A stretch of 64,000 nt of DNA from JAJTFW01 sp964534995 (GCA_964534995.1 CAZHSC010000008.1:1-64000), one strand, 5' to 3'. Counted from the first letter of the stretch, positions 17,407 to 27,500 are shown. The notes: generated by a model from the letters alone, not told the origin. Made by a program: numbers and translations.

Positions 17407-18630
17407 ATGATGATGCGTCCACTTATACCCCTGTTGCTGCTGGTTTCCATTGCCGGCATATTAAAAGCCCAACCGTGTATTAACAACACCCATTCACTGA
17501 ATTTTAATTCGGCATCGGTCAGTTTTAACACGGATGTAAATTTAGCCCCGGATACTGCCATTACGGTAGAAGCATGGATCAGGGCTACCAGTTGGGCCTT
17601 CAATGTATTTGACGGAACTATTTTATGCAAGCACAGCTGGAGCCTTGGCGAACAGGGTTATGTACTGAGAGCGGGGAACAATGGGCAGCTTGATTTTACG
17701 GTTTGCGGAAAAGATGCTTTCGGCACTTCCATCAGCTGGGTTTCGGCTACCAGTCCTACGGCCGTCATGTCGCTCAATACCTGGTATCATGTTGCGGGTA
17801 CCTACGATGGTGATTCCGTACGGGTATTTATCAACGGCGTTCAGATGGGAGCCACCGCCTTGCCCGACGGTATGATTGCCGGAACCGCTTACCCCATCGC
17901 CATTGGTATGCTATCGGATCAGGCACAGTTTCAAACGCGGTACTGGACCGGTCAGATGGATGAAATAAGGGTATGGTCAAGGGCTTTGGACAGCGCTGAA
18001 ATCATAGCCAAATACGATCACCACCTTGACGCTTCACAGGAAACAGGCCTGCAGGGATACTGGAGATGCAATGAAGGCAGCGGCACTATCCTTACTGACC
18101 AGACAATCAATGCCAACCAGGGTACCACCAACGCCACCACCTGGAGTACGCTCGTTCCCTTTAATCAGACGGCTGCCACTCCGGTAATTATTCCCAACGG
18201 CTTTAACCTGACCTCCAGCATTACAGCGGTCAGTTATCAGTGGAACCTGAATGGCAGTCCTATTCCCGGCGCTATTGGACAGAGTTGGACGGCAGTTGCC
18301 AATGGCGCTTATACGGTAACCATAACCGACACGGCGGGATGTTCCGCAACTTCGGGGCCCTATATCATTGCGGGCGTAGGGGTCATGGAAATTAATGCCA
18401 TGAATATTTCTGTAATGAATGAAGCGGAACAGCTAACCATCCACCTCAAAAGCGGAGAGCGTATCAGGAATATTGAAATTGTCAATGTCGCCGGACAACG
18501 TATTGATTTCAACGCCTGTCATTCAGATATTGTAAGCTGGAATAAAAACAAGTTGCAGGCAGGCATATACCAGTTAATAGTAGTTTCGGAAAGCGGACAG
18601 AAAGGATTATTCAGGTTCGTGGAGCTATAA
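17407..18630 (+). CDS. T9SS-sorted LamG-domain protein
   Basis: About 407 residues from the ATG at 17407 (MMMRPLIPLLLLVSIAGILKAQ, signal peptide). A longer in-frame reading from 17329 lacks signal features. A LamG/concanavalin-like domain fills about residues 30-230 (LNFNSASVSFN, VEAWIRATSWA, WYHVAGTYDGDSVRVFING, WTGQMDEIRVWSRALDSAEI, GYWRCNEGSGT). A short Ig-like segment follows (YQWNLNGSPIPGA, GAYTVTITD), then a T9SS sorting domain ending GLFRFVEL. It is probably a surface glycan-binding protein. TATATTCG at 17387-17394 is a near match to the -7 element. The lipoprotein gene follows 34 bases later. Confidence 0.85.
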   Translation: MMMRPLIPLLLLVSIAGILKAQPCINNTHSLNFNSASVSFNTDVNLAPDTAITVEAWIRATSWAFNVFDGTILCKHSWSLGEQGYVLRAGNNGQLDFTVCGKDAFGTSISWVSATSPTAVMSLNTWYHVAGTYDGDSVRVFINGVQMGATALPDGMIAGTAYPIAIGMLSDQAQFQTRYWTGQMDEIRVWSRALDSAEIIAKYDHHLDASQETGLQGYWRCNEGSGTILTDQTINANQGTTNATTWSTLVPFNQTAATPVIIPNGFNLTSSITAVSYQWNLNGSPIPGAIGQSWTAVANGAYTVTITDTAGCSATSGPYIIAGVGVMEINAMNISVMNEAEQLTIHLKSGERIRNIEIVNVAGQRIDFNACHSDIVSWNKNKLQAGIYQLIVVSESGQKGLFRFVEL

Positions 18631-18664
18631 GATAAATTCATTTTTACCCTCAATAATCGTTACC

Positions 18665-20452
18665 ATGAAATTCAATTTTTATTTTGCATTATTTCTCTCC
18701 ATCCTTATTGTTTATAGCTGCAATAAAGACGAAAACGATAATTTATCAGGTGGAAGCGGCGACATGATCACCACCAGTTTAACGGGACGGGTGGTGGATG
18801 CCACCGGTGCAGCCCTTACCGGCGCAACGGTGACTTCGGGTGGAAAGAGCTGCCTCACTGATGTTTGGGGTATCTATTATCTTGAAAATGTAAGTCTCAA
18901 TAAAAAAAGAGACGTGATTCGTGTCAGTGCTCCCGGAAAATGGGATCAGATTTGCGGCTTTATTCCCACTTCCTCAAGCCTGAACTATGTAAACGCGGGC
19001 ATGAATAGCCTTGGTGCACCCTTTAGCGTCAATGGAGTTACCGGAGGGCAGGTCAATCTTTCCGGAAATGTTTCGATTTCCTTTCCTGCCAATGCCTTCA
19101 TCAGCAGTTCCGGTTCGGCATATACCGGAACGGTCGCTGTAACTGCTATGAGTCTTTCGCCTGATGTGGCCAATTTTGACCTCCTGGCACCCGGAGGAGA
19201 TTTTATCGGAGACAGAGCAAATGGAGATGAGGTCATCCTGCTTTCATATGGAATGGTCAGCGTTGTGCTGACGGATAACACCGGCAATGAAATCAAACTG
19301 GCTGCAGGTAAAAAAGCAGTGATCTCCTTTCCCATCGTTTCCTCTCATCAATCCGCCGCACCGGCGAGTATTCCTTTGTGGTACCTGGATGAACAAACGG
19401 GACGCTGGAAAGAGGAAGGCCTGGCTGTGAAATCGGGCAACACATACACCGGTGAAGTGAGCCATTTTACAATCTGGAATTTCGATGACTTCAGGCCGGC
19501 ATTCACCATAAACGGACAGGTAACGGATAGTTGCGGGAACCCACTTGCCAACGCATTTGTTGCCGTTCATTCGCAGTCTCCAAATGCGGGAGGACATGGC
19601 TGTACGGATATCAATGGATATTTTTCCGGATATGCACCCGCCAATGAACCATTATATGTCTTTGTCAGTACTGGATATTATGGCAGTGTTCCGCTTGCAA
19701 CATTACCGGCACAACTACCCGGCACGGTTTATACAGCAAGCTCCCCTTATTTCACTTCCAATCCTAATCCTGCATTAGCAACCTGTAAAGTTAAATACAC
19801 CGGCAGGGTATTAAATTGTAATCTCCAACCCAAAATTGCCCCGGTGATATTCTTAGACTCGCTCAACAATTATTACGGACATACCTGGTCCAATGCAAAC
19901 GGGAATTTCACATTCCAGGCCATGCGGGGGTTTGTGAAAATCATTTCCTATTCCGGTTTGTATTACACATCCCTGGACACCTCAGTGTTTTCATCACCCT
20001 TGGTGAATATAGGAGACCTGGTACTATGTGATCCCATCAACATGAACAATAATTTCCAGCTCACTTTTGTCAGTTCTTTAGGCACCTTACCCCTGTCGTT
20101 TCTGGTGAGCTCCTGCAATGTCAACGAGGCTGCCGGAGAAATTTCGATACAATACGTGGATTCTGCAAACAGCGGCGTGAACTCCACTTTCTTAATCAAT
20201 ACCCCGTCCTATGCACCAGCCGCTTACCCCTGGAATGTTTCCGGTACTTCGATTTCCGGCTCGGTTCAATACCTCGGACAGAATTATACGATCAGCTCAT
20301 CCGATACGGGTATGACCACCTTGCAAAACACACCGGCCGCAGGGGGGCAGATTATGGGAAATTTCAGCGGCAACGTAACCCTGTCCAGGCCGGGAGGATT
20401 CAATATTAACGGAGTATTATCCGGCAACTTCAATATATACCGGAGCAATTAA
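18665..20452 (+). CDS. Lipoprotein with carboxypeptidase-regulatory-like domains
   Basis: 595 residues. A short lipoprotein signal ends at Cys19 (LIVYSCNKDEND). A carboxypeptidase-regulatory-like beta sandwich lies near 37-95 (LTGRVVDATGAALTGATV). A second lies near 280-340 (INGQVTDSCGNPLANAFVAVHS, CTDINGYFSGY) and possibly a third after it (YTGRVLNCNLQPKIAPVIF). The segment between the first two (VNLSGNVSISFPANAFISSSG, MVSVVLTDNTGNEIKLAAG, HFTIWNFDD) is of a type common in Bacteroidota surface lipoproteins. The protein is probably outer-membrane anchored. It is likely co-transcribed with the LamG gene 34 bases upstream. The function is unknown. Confidence 0.8.
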   Translation: MKFNFYFALFLSILIVYSCNKDENDNLSGGSGDMITTSLTGRVVDATGAALTGATVTSGGKSCLTDVWGIYYLENVSLNKKRDVIRVSAPGKWDQICGFIPTSSSLNYVNAGMNSLGAPFSVNGVTGGQVNLSGNVSISFPANAFISSSGSAYTGTVAVTAMSLSPDVANFDLLAPGGDFIGDRANGDEVILLSYGMVSVVLTDNTGNEIKLAAGKKAVISFPIVSSHQSAAPASIPLWYLDEQTGRWKEEGLAVKSGNTYTGEVSHFTIWNFDDFRPAFTINGQVTDSCGNPLANAFVAVHSQSPNAGGHGCTDINGYFSGYAPANEPLYVFVSTGYYGSVPLATLPAQLPGTVYTASSPYFTSNPNPALATCKVKYTGRVLNCNLQPKIAPVIFLDSLNNYYGHTWSNANGNFTFQAMRGFVKIISYSGLYYTSLDTSVFSSPLVNIGDLVLCDPINMNNNFQLTFVSSLGTLPLSFLVSSCNVNEAAGEISIQYVDSANSGVNSTFLINTPSYAPAAYPWNVSGTSISGSVQYLGQNYTISSSDTGMTTLQNTPAAGGQIMGNFSGNVTLSRPGGFNINGVLSGNFNIYRSN

Positions 20453-20518
20453 AAAAATTGCCTGGCTCAGAGCGCGGGATATATATCCATCCGTAAAGAC
20501 AGGAGGGATTTCCCCGTC

Positions 20519-20926
20519 TTATTCCATCTCCATAGTAAAATAATCATTCATCGGATCAAACACGTAATCGATCCAGCCATTGCCGTGTTTGTCGGCTTCT
20601 TCCTGGCTGGGGAAACCGGTATGCACCAATACCACATCCGTTCCGGCAGCATGGGGTATGAACCGCATATGCACCTGTGAAGGGGCGCTTTGCTTTGACC
20701 ATTCCGAGGGTTTCCAGGTATATCCCAGTTCCTTTCCGGGAACAAAATGGGTCACTTCTCCCTTTATCCAACCGTCAAACATCTCAAAATGACCACCGGG
20801 TTCAGGTACCACTACCGACAAGCCTCCACCCCAGGCGGCAATAATGCCGGGGTCAGTCAGCGCCTCAAAAACATCTTCCGGTGAGGCATATACGACAAAT
20901 GTGGTTTTAAATGTATAACCGGACAT
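20519..20926 (-). CDS. SRPBCC / AHSA1-type ligand-binding domain protein
   Basis: 135 residues, cytoplasmic. It has the START-like fold signature of activator-of-Hsp90 homologues: an opening YTFKTTFVVYASPEDVFEALTD, then FEMFDGWIKGEV, PGKELGYTWKPS and a closing C-terminal helix with GWIDYVFDPM. Proteins of this family bind small hydrophobic ligands, and many bacterial ones have no known job. Two divergently placed T9SS neighbours give no functional clue. Its stop codon lies 67 bases from the convergent lipoprotein gene. Confidence 0.8.
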   Translation of the reverse strand: MSGYTFKTTFVVYASPEDVFEALTDPGIIAAWGGGLSVVVPEPGGHFEMFDGWIKGEVTHFVPGKELGYTWKPSEWSKQSAPSQVHMRFIPHAAGTDVVLVHTGFPSQEEADKHGNGWIDYVFDPMNDYFTMEME

Positions 20927-21021
20927 TTTAATTTATATTTAATCCTTTCAATCAATTTTTCTTTGTATAAACTACCCAGCCGCCCATAGCGGGCCTTGCA
21001 GGCAAATCAAAAAACCCTGCC

Positions 21022-23097
21022 CTACCTGATGAAAGCAATCCGCCTGGTAAACTGCTGATCATTTACGGTAATCCGTAACAGATAGACACCTTCCATGCCT
21101 GAACCCTCCAGCTCCTGCTGCACATCACCGGCCCTGGTGCCGAGATCCAAGTACTTTTGCAGGCGCCCGTTTACATCCAGTATTTCCAATTGAACAGAAG
21201 AGGGTTTCTCAACATGTAGCGTCACTTTCATTCTCGCATGCGCAGGATTCGGATACGCTTCAAATTCATACTGCCGGGCCAGGACTTCATTGATACCAGT
21301 AGCGGATGACACATTGATATCATCCAGATAAATATTATTCCCGTTCACATTGGTGAATTCAAACTTCACTCTCACAGAGGGCTTATTGGAGGCATTCGGC
21401 AAATTGACTACCTGGGTATTCCATTGCGTGGAAGAGGGTACAAAATTTCCATTGGTATTGGGAGCGGTACGCAGAGCGGCACCTTTAAACGAATAGCGCA
21501 TTTGCCAGGAGGAGCCGCAATTGGTAGAAACGAAGACGCGCAGCATACTGCTGTCGCTGTTGTTTTTGGAGGCAAAGGCATATTTAAAACTCACCTGGGC
21601 GCCATTCACACCCGTCAGGTTGAGTGTAGGGGTAATAACGGCATCTATATTGCCGGAAGGATTTCCACTTTGATTGGTCAGGCGCAGAGATTTTGTTCCA
21701 GTTGCTCCAGCCAGTGAACTCAGCGACCAGGCATTGCTGGTGCCGGTATTCTCCACCGACCACTCGCCACCGGGGAAGGTTATGGTTTCAAAACTCTCGG
21801 CATAAGGGGCAGGGTTGGTTCCGGGATAGGGGAACACCTCCACAATACCATTGCGAGTAATCATATCATTGCCCGCAGCGTTGGAAACGGTAAGCGTCAC
21901 ATCATAAACGCCGGGAAGCGCAAAGCTCACGGCAGGCGTAGCCGAAGTATCCGTAGCAGGTGTGCCGCCGGGGAACTGCCAGGTACGTGATGTTACCTCA
22001 CCGCCCCAGGAAGCGTCTTTAAAATAAACCGTTCCACCCTGGCAGATATAATATTTCTGAACATTAAAGTCGGCAATGGGGGCGCAGGTCTGAACCACAC
22101 GACCGGATTCTGTACCGGTACTGAGTAAATTGGAAATTTGCCAGAGGTTGTTCCGGCTGCCGACCGGAGAATTGAGGGCGGCATGCATGGCCATCTTCTG
22201 TCCTTCGGTAAACATATAATGGCAGGAGGCGTAATCCATGTAATTCTGAACATTGTCGATAGCCCCACAGGTTGACTGTGCCGTATTGCATGAAAAATCA
22301 TCCGTCCCAATGGTATTCGGCGTATCAGCGATGCCATCATCGGTATTACAGTTGGAAGCAAGGCCCGGGGAATTGGTAGAACCCCATGTATGCGGAAGAT
22401 CCAGCCAGTGCCCGATTTCGTGGGTCAGCGACCTCTCCGTGTAATTAGAACCGCTGCTGGTACCGATACCTCCCACATAATCATGACGTATCACCACGCC
22501 ATCGATGGCGGCAGAAATTCCGGGATAATAGGCATAACCGGCGGCTCCGCTTTCAATATTTTTTACTACCCATACATTAAAATATTTATTGGAGGGCCAA
22601 CCAATCAGGGCCTTCACATTATCTCCCGCGGAGGCTGTAAGCGGCGAATAGGTCCGGGTAATACCGTCAGTGCAGTTTCCGGCAGGATCAATATTGGCGA
22701 GCACCAGTTCAATCTGGCAGTCCGCAAAGATGGGTTGAAACAAAGGGATCACCATACCGGTATCACTGTTTAGTTTCTGGAAGCTCTTGTTGATGATATC
22801 CATGGCATCCAGTATCTGCTCCTTGCTGATATTTTCCGATCCATAGGTATGTATCACGTGAAAAACCACCGGTATTCTGTACAGGACAACACCATCGGGT
22901 GTCAGCGAACGATGTGAGCTGATGAAGTCATTTCTGAATTTCCGCAGTTCGGCGTTTCTTTCCGCCGCCGCGGGATCCGCCTTCAGGGCGTCCATCCATT
23001 TGAAATCGGTATCACAGGTTCGATAGGGTGTTTGCTGCGCAACGGACAATCCGGCAAGCAACAGCAGGGAGACTGACAATATCAGAAATTTTTTCAT
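21022..23097 (-). CDS. Secreted M43 (pappalysin-type) metalloprotease with PKD and T9SS domains, copy 1
   Basis: About 691 residues from the ATG at 23097 (MKKFLILSVSLLLLAGLSVAQ, signal peptide). The track start at 23154 lies in the terminator stem of the upstream gene, so the later ATG is preferred. The zinc site HEIGHWLDLPH (about residues 226-236) fits the extended metzincin motif HExxHxxGxxH of peptidase family M43, with Leu/Pro at the Gly position. A PKD domain follows (TVYFKDASWGGEVTSRTWQF, PGVYDVTLTVSN), then a MAM/jelly-roll-like segment (FVSTNCGSSWQMRYSF, NIYLDDINV) and a T9SS tail (AYPNPA, GVYLLRI). It is probably an extracellular gelatinase-like enzyme. Confidence 0.9.
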   Translation of the reverse strand: MKKFLILSVSLLLLAGLSVAQQTPYRTCDTDFKWMDALKADPAAAERNAELRKFRNDFISSHRSLTPDGVVLYRIPVVFHVIHTYGSENISKEQILDAMDIINKSFQKLNSDTGMVIPLFQPIFADCQIELVLANIDPAGNCTDGITRTYSPLTASAGDNVKALIGWPSNKYFNVWVVKNIESGAAGYAYYPGISAAIDGVVIRHDYVGGIGTSSGSNYTERSLTHEIGHWLDLPHTWGSTNSPGLASNCNTDDGIADTPNTIGTDDFSCNTAQSTCGAIDNVQNYMDYASCHYMFTEGQKMAMHAALNSPVGSRNNLWQISNLLSTGTESGRVVQTCAPIADFNVQKYYICQGGTVYFKDASWGGEVTSRTWQFPGGTPATDTSATPAVSFALPGVYDVTLTVSNAAGNDMITRNGIVEVFPYPGTNPAPYAESFETITFPGGEWSVENTGTSNAWSLSSLAGATGTKSLRLTNQSGNPSGNIDAVITPTLNLTGVNGAQVSFKYAFASKNNSDSSMLRVFVSTNCGSSWQMRYSFKGAALRTAPNTNGNFVPSSTQWNTQVVNLPNASNKPSVRVKFEFTNVNGNNIYLDDINVSSATGINEVLARQYEFEAYPNPAHARMKVTLHVEKPSSVQLEILDVNGRLQKYLDLGTRAGDVQQELEGSGMEGVYLLRITVNDQQFTRRIAFIR

Positions 23098-23120
23098 TGG
23101 GGCACTGGTGCTTTTGAACA

Positions 23121-23151
23121 AACGACGCCCGAAAAGTATCCGGGCGTCGTT
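23121..23151 (-). terminator. Terminator-like hairpin between the two M43 protease genes
   Basis: There is a perfect 11-bp GC-rich stem (AACGACGCCCG / CGGGCGTCGTT) with a 9-base loop, 21 bases past the stop of the upstream protease gene. The T run is short (TTTGTT), so it could attenuate rather than fully stop transcription into copy 1. Confidence 0.65.
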
Positions 23152-23171
23152 CATGGAATATTGGTGTTGAA

Positions 23172-25292
23172 TTATTTAATGACTACTTTTTTTGTTACCG
23201 CGTTGTCTCCAAAAGTGAGGCGAACAAAATACACCCCTTTGGCGAGTTCATTGCTCATGGTATACTGATGTTCACCAGCCGGCAACTCATCGGAGAAAGT
23301 GCTCATCACACGACCCTGAACATCCATAACATCAATAACTACCTTGCCTGTGTAGGTCATATTAAAGTCAACATAGGTAAAGGAAGTGGAAGGGTTCGGA
23401 TATACCACAACATTTGCGTTGTCGGCATTCACTTCATTCACTCCAACCGTTCCTGAAAGATTAATATTATCGATGTAAAGGTTATTACCGGTATCGTGGC
23501 TGAACTCAAAACGGAAGCGGACGTTGGGCTTGGTAGAAACAGAAGTAGGTGACAGATTCACGGTTTCGGTTCTCCATTGGGCTGAAGTCGGGAAGAAATC
23601 ATTGTTGATAGCGGTTGCCGTTGTGGCGAGCGCAGCGCCCGTTTTTGCATAACGCGGCATCCAGGTCTGGCCACAGTTAGTAGAAAAATATACAGTGAGC
23701 TTATCGGTATTTGTTCCTGTAAGGGTTGGATAAGCGAATGCCATATCAAAAGTCATGGATGTAGCGGTAACATTGGAAAGATTAAAGGCATTGGTAATAA
23801 ACTCATCGGGGCCCTTGTCATTTCCTGAAAAATTATACAGGTTGATGGAATACTGACCCGTTGCGGCCGCGATGTTGTTTACTTCCCAGGCACTGCCGCC
23901 ATTGGTATTAATCATATACCAGTCATTGGCGGAGGGAAACACACCGCCTTCAAATCCTTCGAAGAAAGGTACGGATGTAACAACATTATTTGGGCTGACT
24001 ATTACAATACCGGTTTCTACTTTGGTGTCGGTGCCTGACGCGTTGGTTACTGTAAGGCTAACATCATATACACCGGGTGTATTGTACACCACTACAGGAT
24101 TGCGTGAAGTATCATTAGCCGGGGTACCGCCCGGGAAATTCCATACGCGTGAAGCCACTTCACCACGCCAGGAAATGTCAACAAACTGTGTTGACCCCCC
24201 CTCGCAAATCAAGCGCGGACGGGGAACGAAATCCGCTTTCGGAGGACAGAGCACTGCGGGAGTTCCGTCGGTGCCGGTCAGCGCCAGGTTATTGCTTGTC
24301 CAAAGGTTGTTACGGCCGCTGGTGGCGCTGGCAAGGGCAGCATTCATCCTGGCTGCCTGCCCGGTGGAAAACATGTTCTGACAGTCACCGTTGGTATAGT
24401 CCATGTAATTGACATACATATCTCCGTTGGGTGAATTACCTGCGCAGTTGCTCAGGTGCGGCCAGGTTGGGCAAATGGAGAGGTTGGCCTCGAAGTGAGG
24501 AGGGGTATCTGAAACAAAATCATTACCACAGGTAGCATCTCCCCAGATATGACGAAGATTCAACCAGTGACCAATTTCATGCGTGGCCGTTCTGCCGGCG
24601 TTATTGCTGTTGGCGGCGGTGCCGATGTTTCCCATAAAATCATGCTTTATAACCACGCCATCGGTAGTGGGAAGACCTGTGCCTGGAAACTGGGCGAAAC
24701 CAATCACCTGACCCGGTGATCCGCCGGTATTGGCAATACTGGCCACTACCCAAATGTTGAGGTACTGATTACTGGGCCAGTAACTAAGGGCTTTTACATT
24801 GTTACGGGCATTGACAGTCAGGGGAGAATATACCCTAACAATGCCGTCGGTACAGTTGCCGTTGGGATCTAACTGGGCCATGCGGAACTCAACTTCCGTA
24901 TTACCTATCAGTGGCTTGAAAACTGCAGGCGTATTCGCTGTATCGGGATTAGAGGCGGTGAAGTCTGCGTTTAATATATTAATCTGATCCAGGATCTGGG
25001 CCTTTGAAATATTTTCAGCGCCACCGAAATGGATGACATGTACCACAACGGGAATCACTTTTATCACCGCTGCACCGTTTTCAGTTACTTCCTGCGCTTC
25101 CATATGCTCAATATACTGACGGGTCCATTCTTCCATCATTTCCCTGTTACGCAACAGTTGCGGATCGCGGGCCGCTTCTTCCTGAAATAATATTTCCGTC
25201 AGACATTTCTCCTGAGCGAACAGTGATCCGCCCGTAGCAATAAATAGCAACATAGCTACTGCTATAATTTTTTTCATAGTAAACTTTTTCAT
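23172..25292 (-). CDS. Secreted M43 metalloprotease with PKD and T9SS domains, copy 2
   Basis: About 706 residues from the ATG at 25292; a further ATG at 25277 (MKKIIAVAMLLFIATGG) is an equally good signal-peptide start. It is a full-length paralogue of the next gene. The zinc-binding motif is HEIGHWLNLRH. Shared blocks include VIPVVVHVIHFGG, NCTDGIVRVYSPL, YMDYTNGDCQNMFSTGQ and a PKD domain with SRVWNFPGGTPAND. The C-terminal sorting domain has VVYPNPS, GRVMSTF and GVYFVRLTF. Secretion through the T9SS to the surface or medium is expected. The order copy 2 then copy 1 on the same strand, with a hairpin between, suggests tandem duplication. Confidence 0.9.
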   Translation of the reverse strand: MKKFTMKKIIAVAMLLFIATGGSLFAQEKCLTEILFQEEAARDPQLLRNREMMEEWTRQYIEHMEAQEVTENGAAVIKVIPVVVHVIHFGGAENISKAQILDQINILNADFTASNPDTANTPAVFKPLIGNTEVEFRMAQLDPNGNCTDGIVRVYSPLTVNARNNVKALSYWPSNQYLNIWVVASIANTGGSPGQVIGFAQFPGTGLPTTDGVVIKHDFMGNIGTAANSNNAGRTATHEIGHWLNLRHIWGDATCGNDFVSDTPPHFEANLSICPTWPHLSNCAGNSPNGDMYVNYMDYTNGDCQNMFSTGQAARMNAALASATSGRNNLWTSNNLALTGTDGTPAVLCPPKADFVPRPRLICEGGSTQFVDISWRGEVASRVWNFPGGTPANDTSRNPVVVYNTPGVYDVSLTVTNASGTDTKVETGIVIVSPNNVVTSVPFFEGFEGGVFPSANDWYMINTNGGSAWEVNNIAAATGQYSINLYNFSGNDKGPDEFITNAFNLSNVTATSMTFDMAFAYPTLTGTNTDKLTVYFSTNCGQTWMPRYAKTGAALATTATAINNDFFPTSAQWRTETVNLSPTSVSTKPNVRFRFEFSHDTGNNLYIDNINLSGTVGVNEVNADNANVVVYPNPSTSFTYVDFNMTYTGKVVIDVMDVQGRVMSTFSDELPAGEHQYTMSNELAKGVYFVRLTFGDNAVTKKVVIK

Positions 25293-25423
25293 GTATTGTT
25301 TTGGTACTACTAAGATACTCATTAAAAGGAGGGATTTTCAGTTACAACAGATACAATCCCCCACTTCAACGGGAAGGCGAATGTACAAAATGACTGAATA
25401 CTAAAGAGATAAAACTTAAAAAA

Positions 25424-25462
25424 TATAGCCCTTCCCGGAGATTTTCTTCCCGAAGGGCTATA
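25424..25462 (-). terminator. Rho-independent terminator of the DUF349 gene
   Basis: There is an 11-bp stem (TATAGCCCTTC / GAAGGGCTATA) with a 17-base loop, 32 bases past the stop at 25494. A run of six T follows on the minus strand. Confidence 0.8.
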
Positions 25463-25493
25463 AATTCTTTAATTATTACAATTTAATGACTGA

Positions 25494-27500
25494 TCAGGAC
25501 GCGTTTTTAAGCTCCTGCAACTTGGTTTTCAGCTTATTGATTTCATCCTTTGCCTGCTGTATCTTTTCCTCATACTCCTGGCGCAATGCGGCTGCATTTT
25601 TAGAATTGGCAAAAAAGCCGAGGTTATTCTCCCATAATTGCACCTCACCACTGAGTTTATTAACTTTGTTTAACAGGTTGCGCTGTTCATCACTGCCGGC
25701 ATTTTCATGATGTTGCGGGCGGAAGTTACTGCGCTCCCTTCTTTCTCCCCCTTCCGGACGATCCTGGCGCTGGCGATAAGATTGTTTGTATTCCGGTTTT
25801 GCTTTTAAGGCGTCAAAATGCACCTGAATCGCCGCACGAAAGCGTTGCTGTATATCATCTTTCTGCTTTAAAGGTACCAGTCCGATTTCAGTGAACTTCC
25901 GTTGAAAGCCTTTAAGTTGCTCAATGGCTTCATTGGGATCGGCAGGAAGGGTAAATGCTTCCACTGCTTTAATCAATTCATTCTTTTGTTCCAGGTTCAC
26001 TCCCTGCGCCTGGTCCTGATCGGAGAAGTGAGATGTTTTACGATTGAAAAATTCGTCACAGGCTGCTTTAAAGCGATGCCAGACCTTTTCATTTTGCGCA
26101 CCGGCAGGCCCAAGTTTTTTCCATTCCTGCTGAAGGCGGATCAATTCATTGGCTGTATTTTTCCAGTCATTGCTTTCCTTCAGGCTTTCCGCCTGAATAC
26201 AGAGTTCGGTTTTAGCCTGCAGATTGGTAGCGTACTCTTGTTTTTTTCCTTTATAAAACTCGTCTTTATTTTTAAAAAACTGGTCGCAGGAAGCTTTGAA
26301 TTTATGCCAGATATTATCATTGTGTTCTTTGCCGGCGGGGCCTATTTTCCTCCACTCTGTTTGTAACTCCAGCAGCCGCTTCAGGCCATCCTGCCATTGC
26401 TGATGTTTTTCAAATTTCTCTTTCAGGAACTCCTCCACCCGCGTGATGAGATTATTTTTCACCTGCAGGTTATCGTCAAAAAACTTCTTTTGTGAATCGA
26501 GATACGAACGCTTGTTCTCAAATATTTTATCCACCGCCGCTTTAAAGCGCAACCATATTTCCGTTCTTTTTTCACGGGGGACAGCGCCTATTTCCCTCCA
26601 TTTATGCTGCAAGGTCTGAATTTCCTGTAATGCCTTGTTCAGAGAAGGTTCCAGTAATAATTCTTCCGCACGCTCGCACAGATGCATCTTCATTTCGAGA
26701 TTTTTCTTCATCTCCAGGTCCTGCAATTCACGGTTCAGGCGGATGAATTCATAAAACCTGTCGCTATACAACTTATAGGTCATCCATAAGTCGTTTACAT
26801 TTTGCGGGGGTACGGGACCGATACCCCTCCACTTCGCCTGAAGGTCATGAAATTCATTGAAAGCTTTTGACATATCCTCTTCTTTCTGGAGGATATTTTT
26901 CATCTGCTGCAGAATTTCATTTTTCTGCCTCAGGTTTTCAGACCTTAATTTCTCCTGACCCAGTACAAATTCAGAACGTCGTTTTTGAAAGTGCTTAAAG
27001 GCTTCCGAAAAACTTTCTTCCAATGGATCTTTGTATTCAAAATCCTCCTTTACGCTGCCGTTCTCTAAAAAGGCCGCCAAAGCGACTTCTTTCTCCTGGT
27101 TATATATCGCATAAAACGCGTCGCGGGCGGCATGTGCCCTGTTCTTGATATGATTGATGTCACTCTCTTTACTGAAGCCTTCCATTTTAGCCACCAGTTC
27201 TTCTTTTGACATGTGACCAAAGTTCTCAACCGGTTCCGCTTCCACTTCTTCATGATGTTCAGCGATTACTTCGAGATGAGCCACTTCTTCTTCGAGGTGC
27301 TTCTCCGCGTCATCATGCTCCGTAGGTTTTTCCGGGCTTCCGGTACTTACATCGCTTTCTTCCGCTTTCGTGGTTTCCTGCAGGTGATCAACACTTTCTG
27401 TTTGCAATTCAGCTTTTTCAGCGGGCACCGCAGCTGCATTTTCAGCGGATGCTTCCGGATTCAAGGGGCGTTCTTCCGGATTTGTAGGCATATTTTCCAT
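25494..27500 (-). CDS. DUF349 repeat protein, coiled coil
   Basis: 668 residues, cytoplasmic, strongly charged. The first ~100 residues are acidic and of low complexity. At least five DUF349 repeats of ~75 residues follow, each built around W(R/K)xIG(P/A)V(P) and a closing FKAAxDxFF: LQAKWRGIGPVPP, LQHKWREIGAVPR, LQTEWRKIGPAGK, LQQEWKKLGPAGA and a weaker FQRKFTEIGLVPL. A last coiled coil (LLNKVNKLSGEVQLWENNLGFF) ends in a Lys/Glu helix. DUF349 proteins are widespread in Bacteroidota; their function is uncertain. The gene has its own terminator. No clear -7 element is seen upstream. Confidence 0.9.
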   Translation of the reverse strand: MENMPTNPEERPLNPEASAENAAAVPAEKAELQTESVDHLQETTKAEESDVSTGSPEKPTEHDDAEKHLEEEVAHLEVIAEHHEEVEAEPVENFGHMSKEELVAKMEGFSKESDINHIKNRAHAARDAFYAIYNQEKEVALAAFLENGSVKEDFEYKDPLEESFSEAFKHFQKRRSEFVLGQEKLRSENLRQKNEILQQMKNILQKEEDMSKAFNEFHDLQAKWRGIGPVPPQNVNDLWMTYKLYSDRFYEFIRLNRELQDLEMKKNLEMKMHLCERAEELLLEPSLNKALQEIQTLQHKWREIGAVPREKRTEIWLRFKAAVDKIFENKRSYLDSQKKFFDDNLQVKNNLITRVEEFLKEKFEKHQQWQDGLKRLLELQTEWRKIGPAGKEHNDNIWHKFKASCDQFFKNKDEFYKGKKQEYATNLQAKTELCIQAESLKESNDWKNTANELIRLQQEWKKLGPAGAQNEKVWHRFKAACDEFFNRKTSHFSDQDQAQGVNLEQKNELIKAVEAFTLPADPNEAIEQLKGFQRKFTEIGLVPLKQKDDIQQRFRAAIQVHFDALKAKPEYKQSYRQRQDRPEGGERRERSNFRPQHHENAGSDEQRNLLNKVNKLSGEVQLWENNLGFFANSKNAAALRQEYEEKIQQAKDEINKLKTKLQELKNAS

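Noticed and set aside
20496..20520. Terminator between the lipoprotein and SRPBCC genes
   Set aside because: AAGAC and GTCTT pair over only five bases with mismatches, and the structure overlaps the end of the SRPBCC coding sequence.
21022..23154. Start of M43 copy 1 at 23154
   Set aside because: That ATG lies just beyond a terminator stem of the upstream gene and the reading includes the stem. The ATG at 23097 begins a normal signal peptide.
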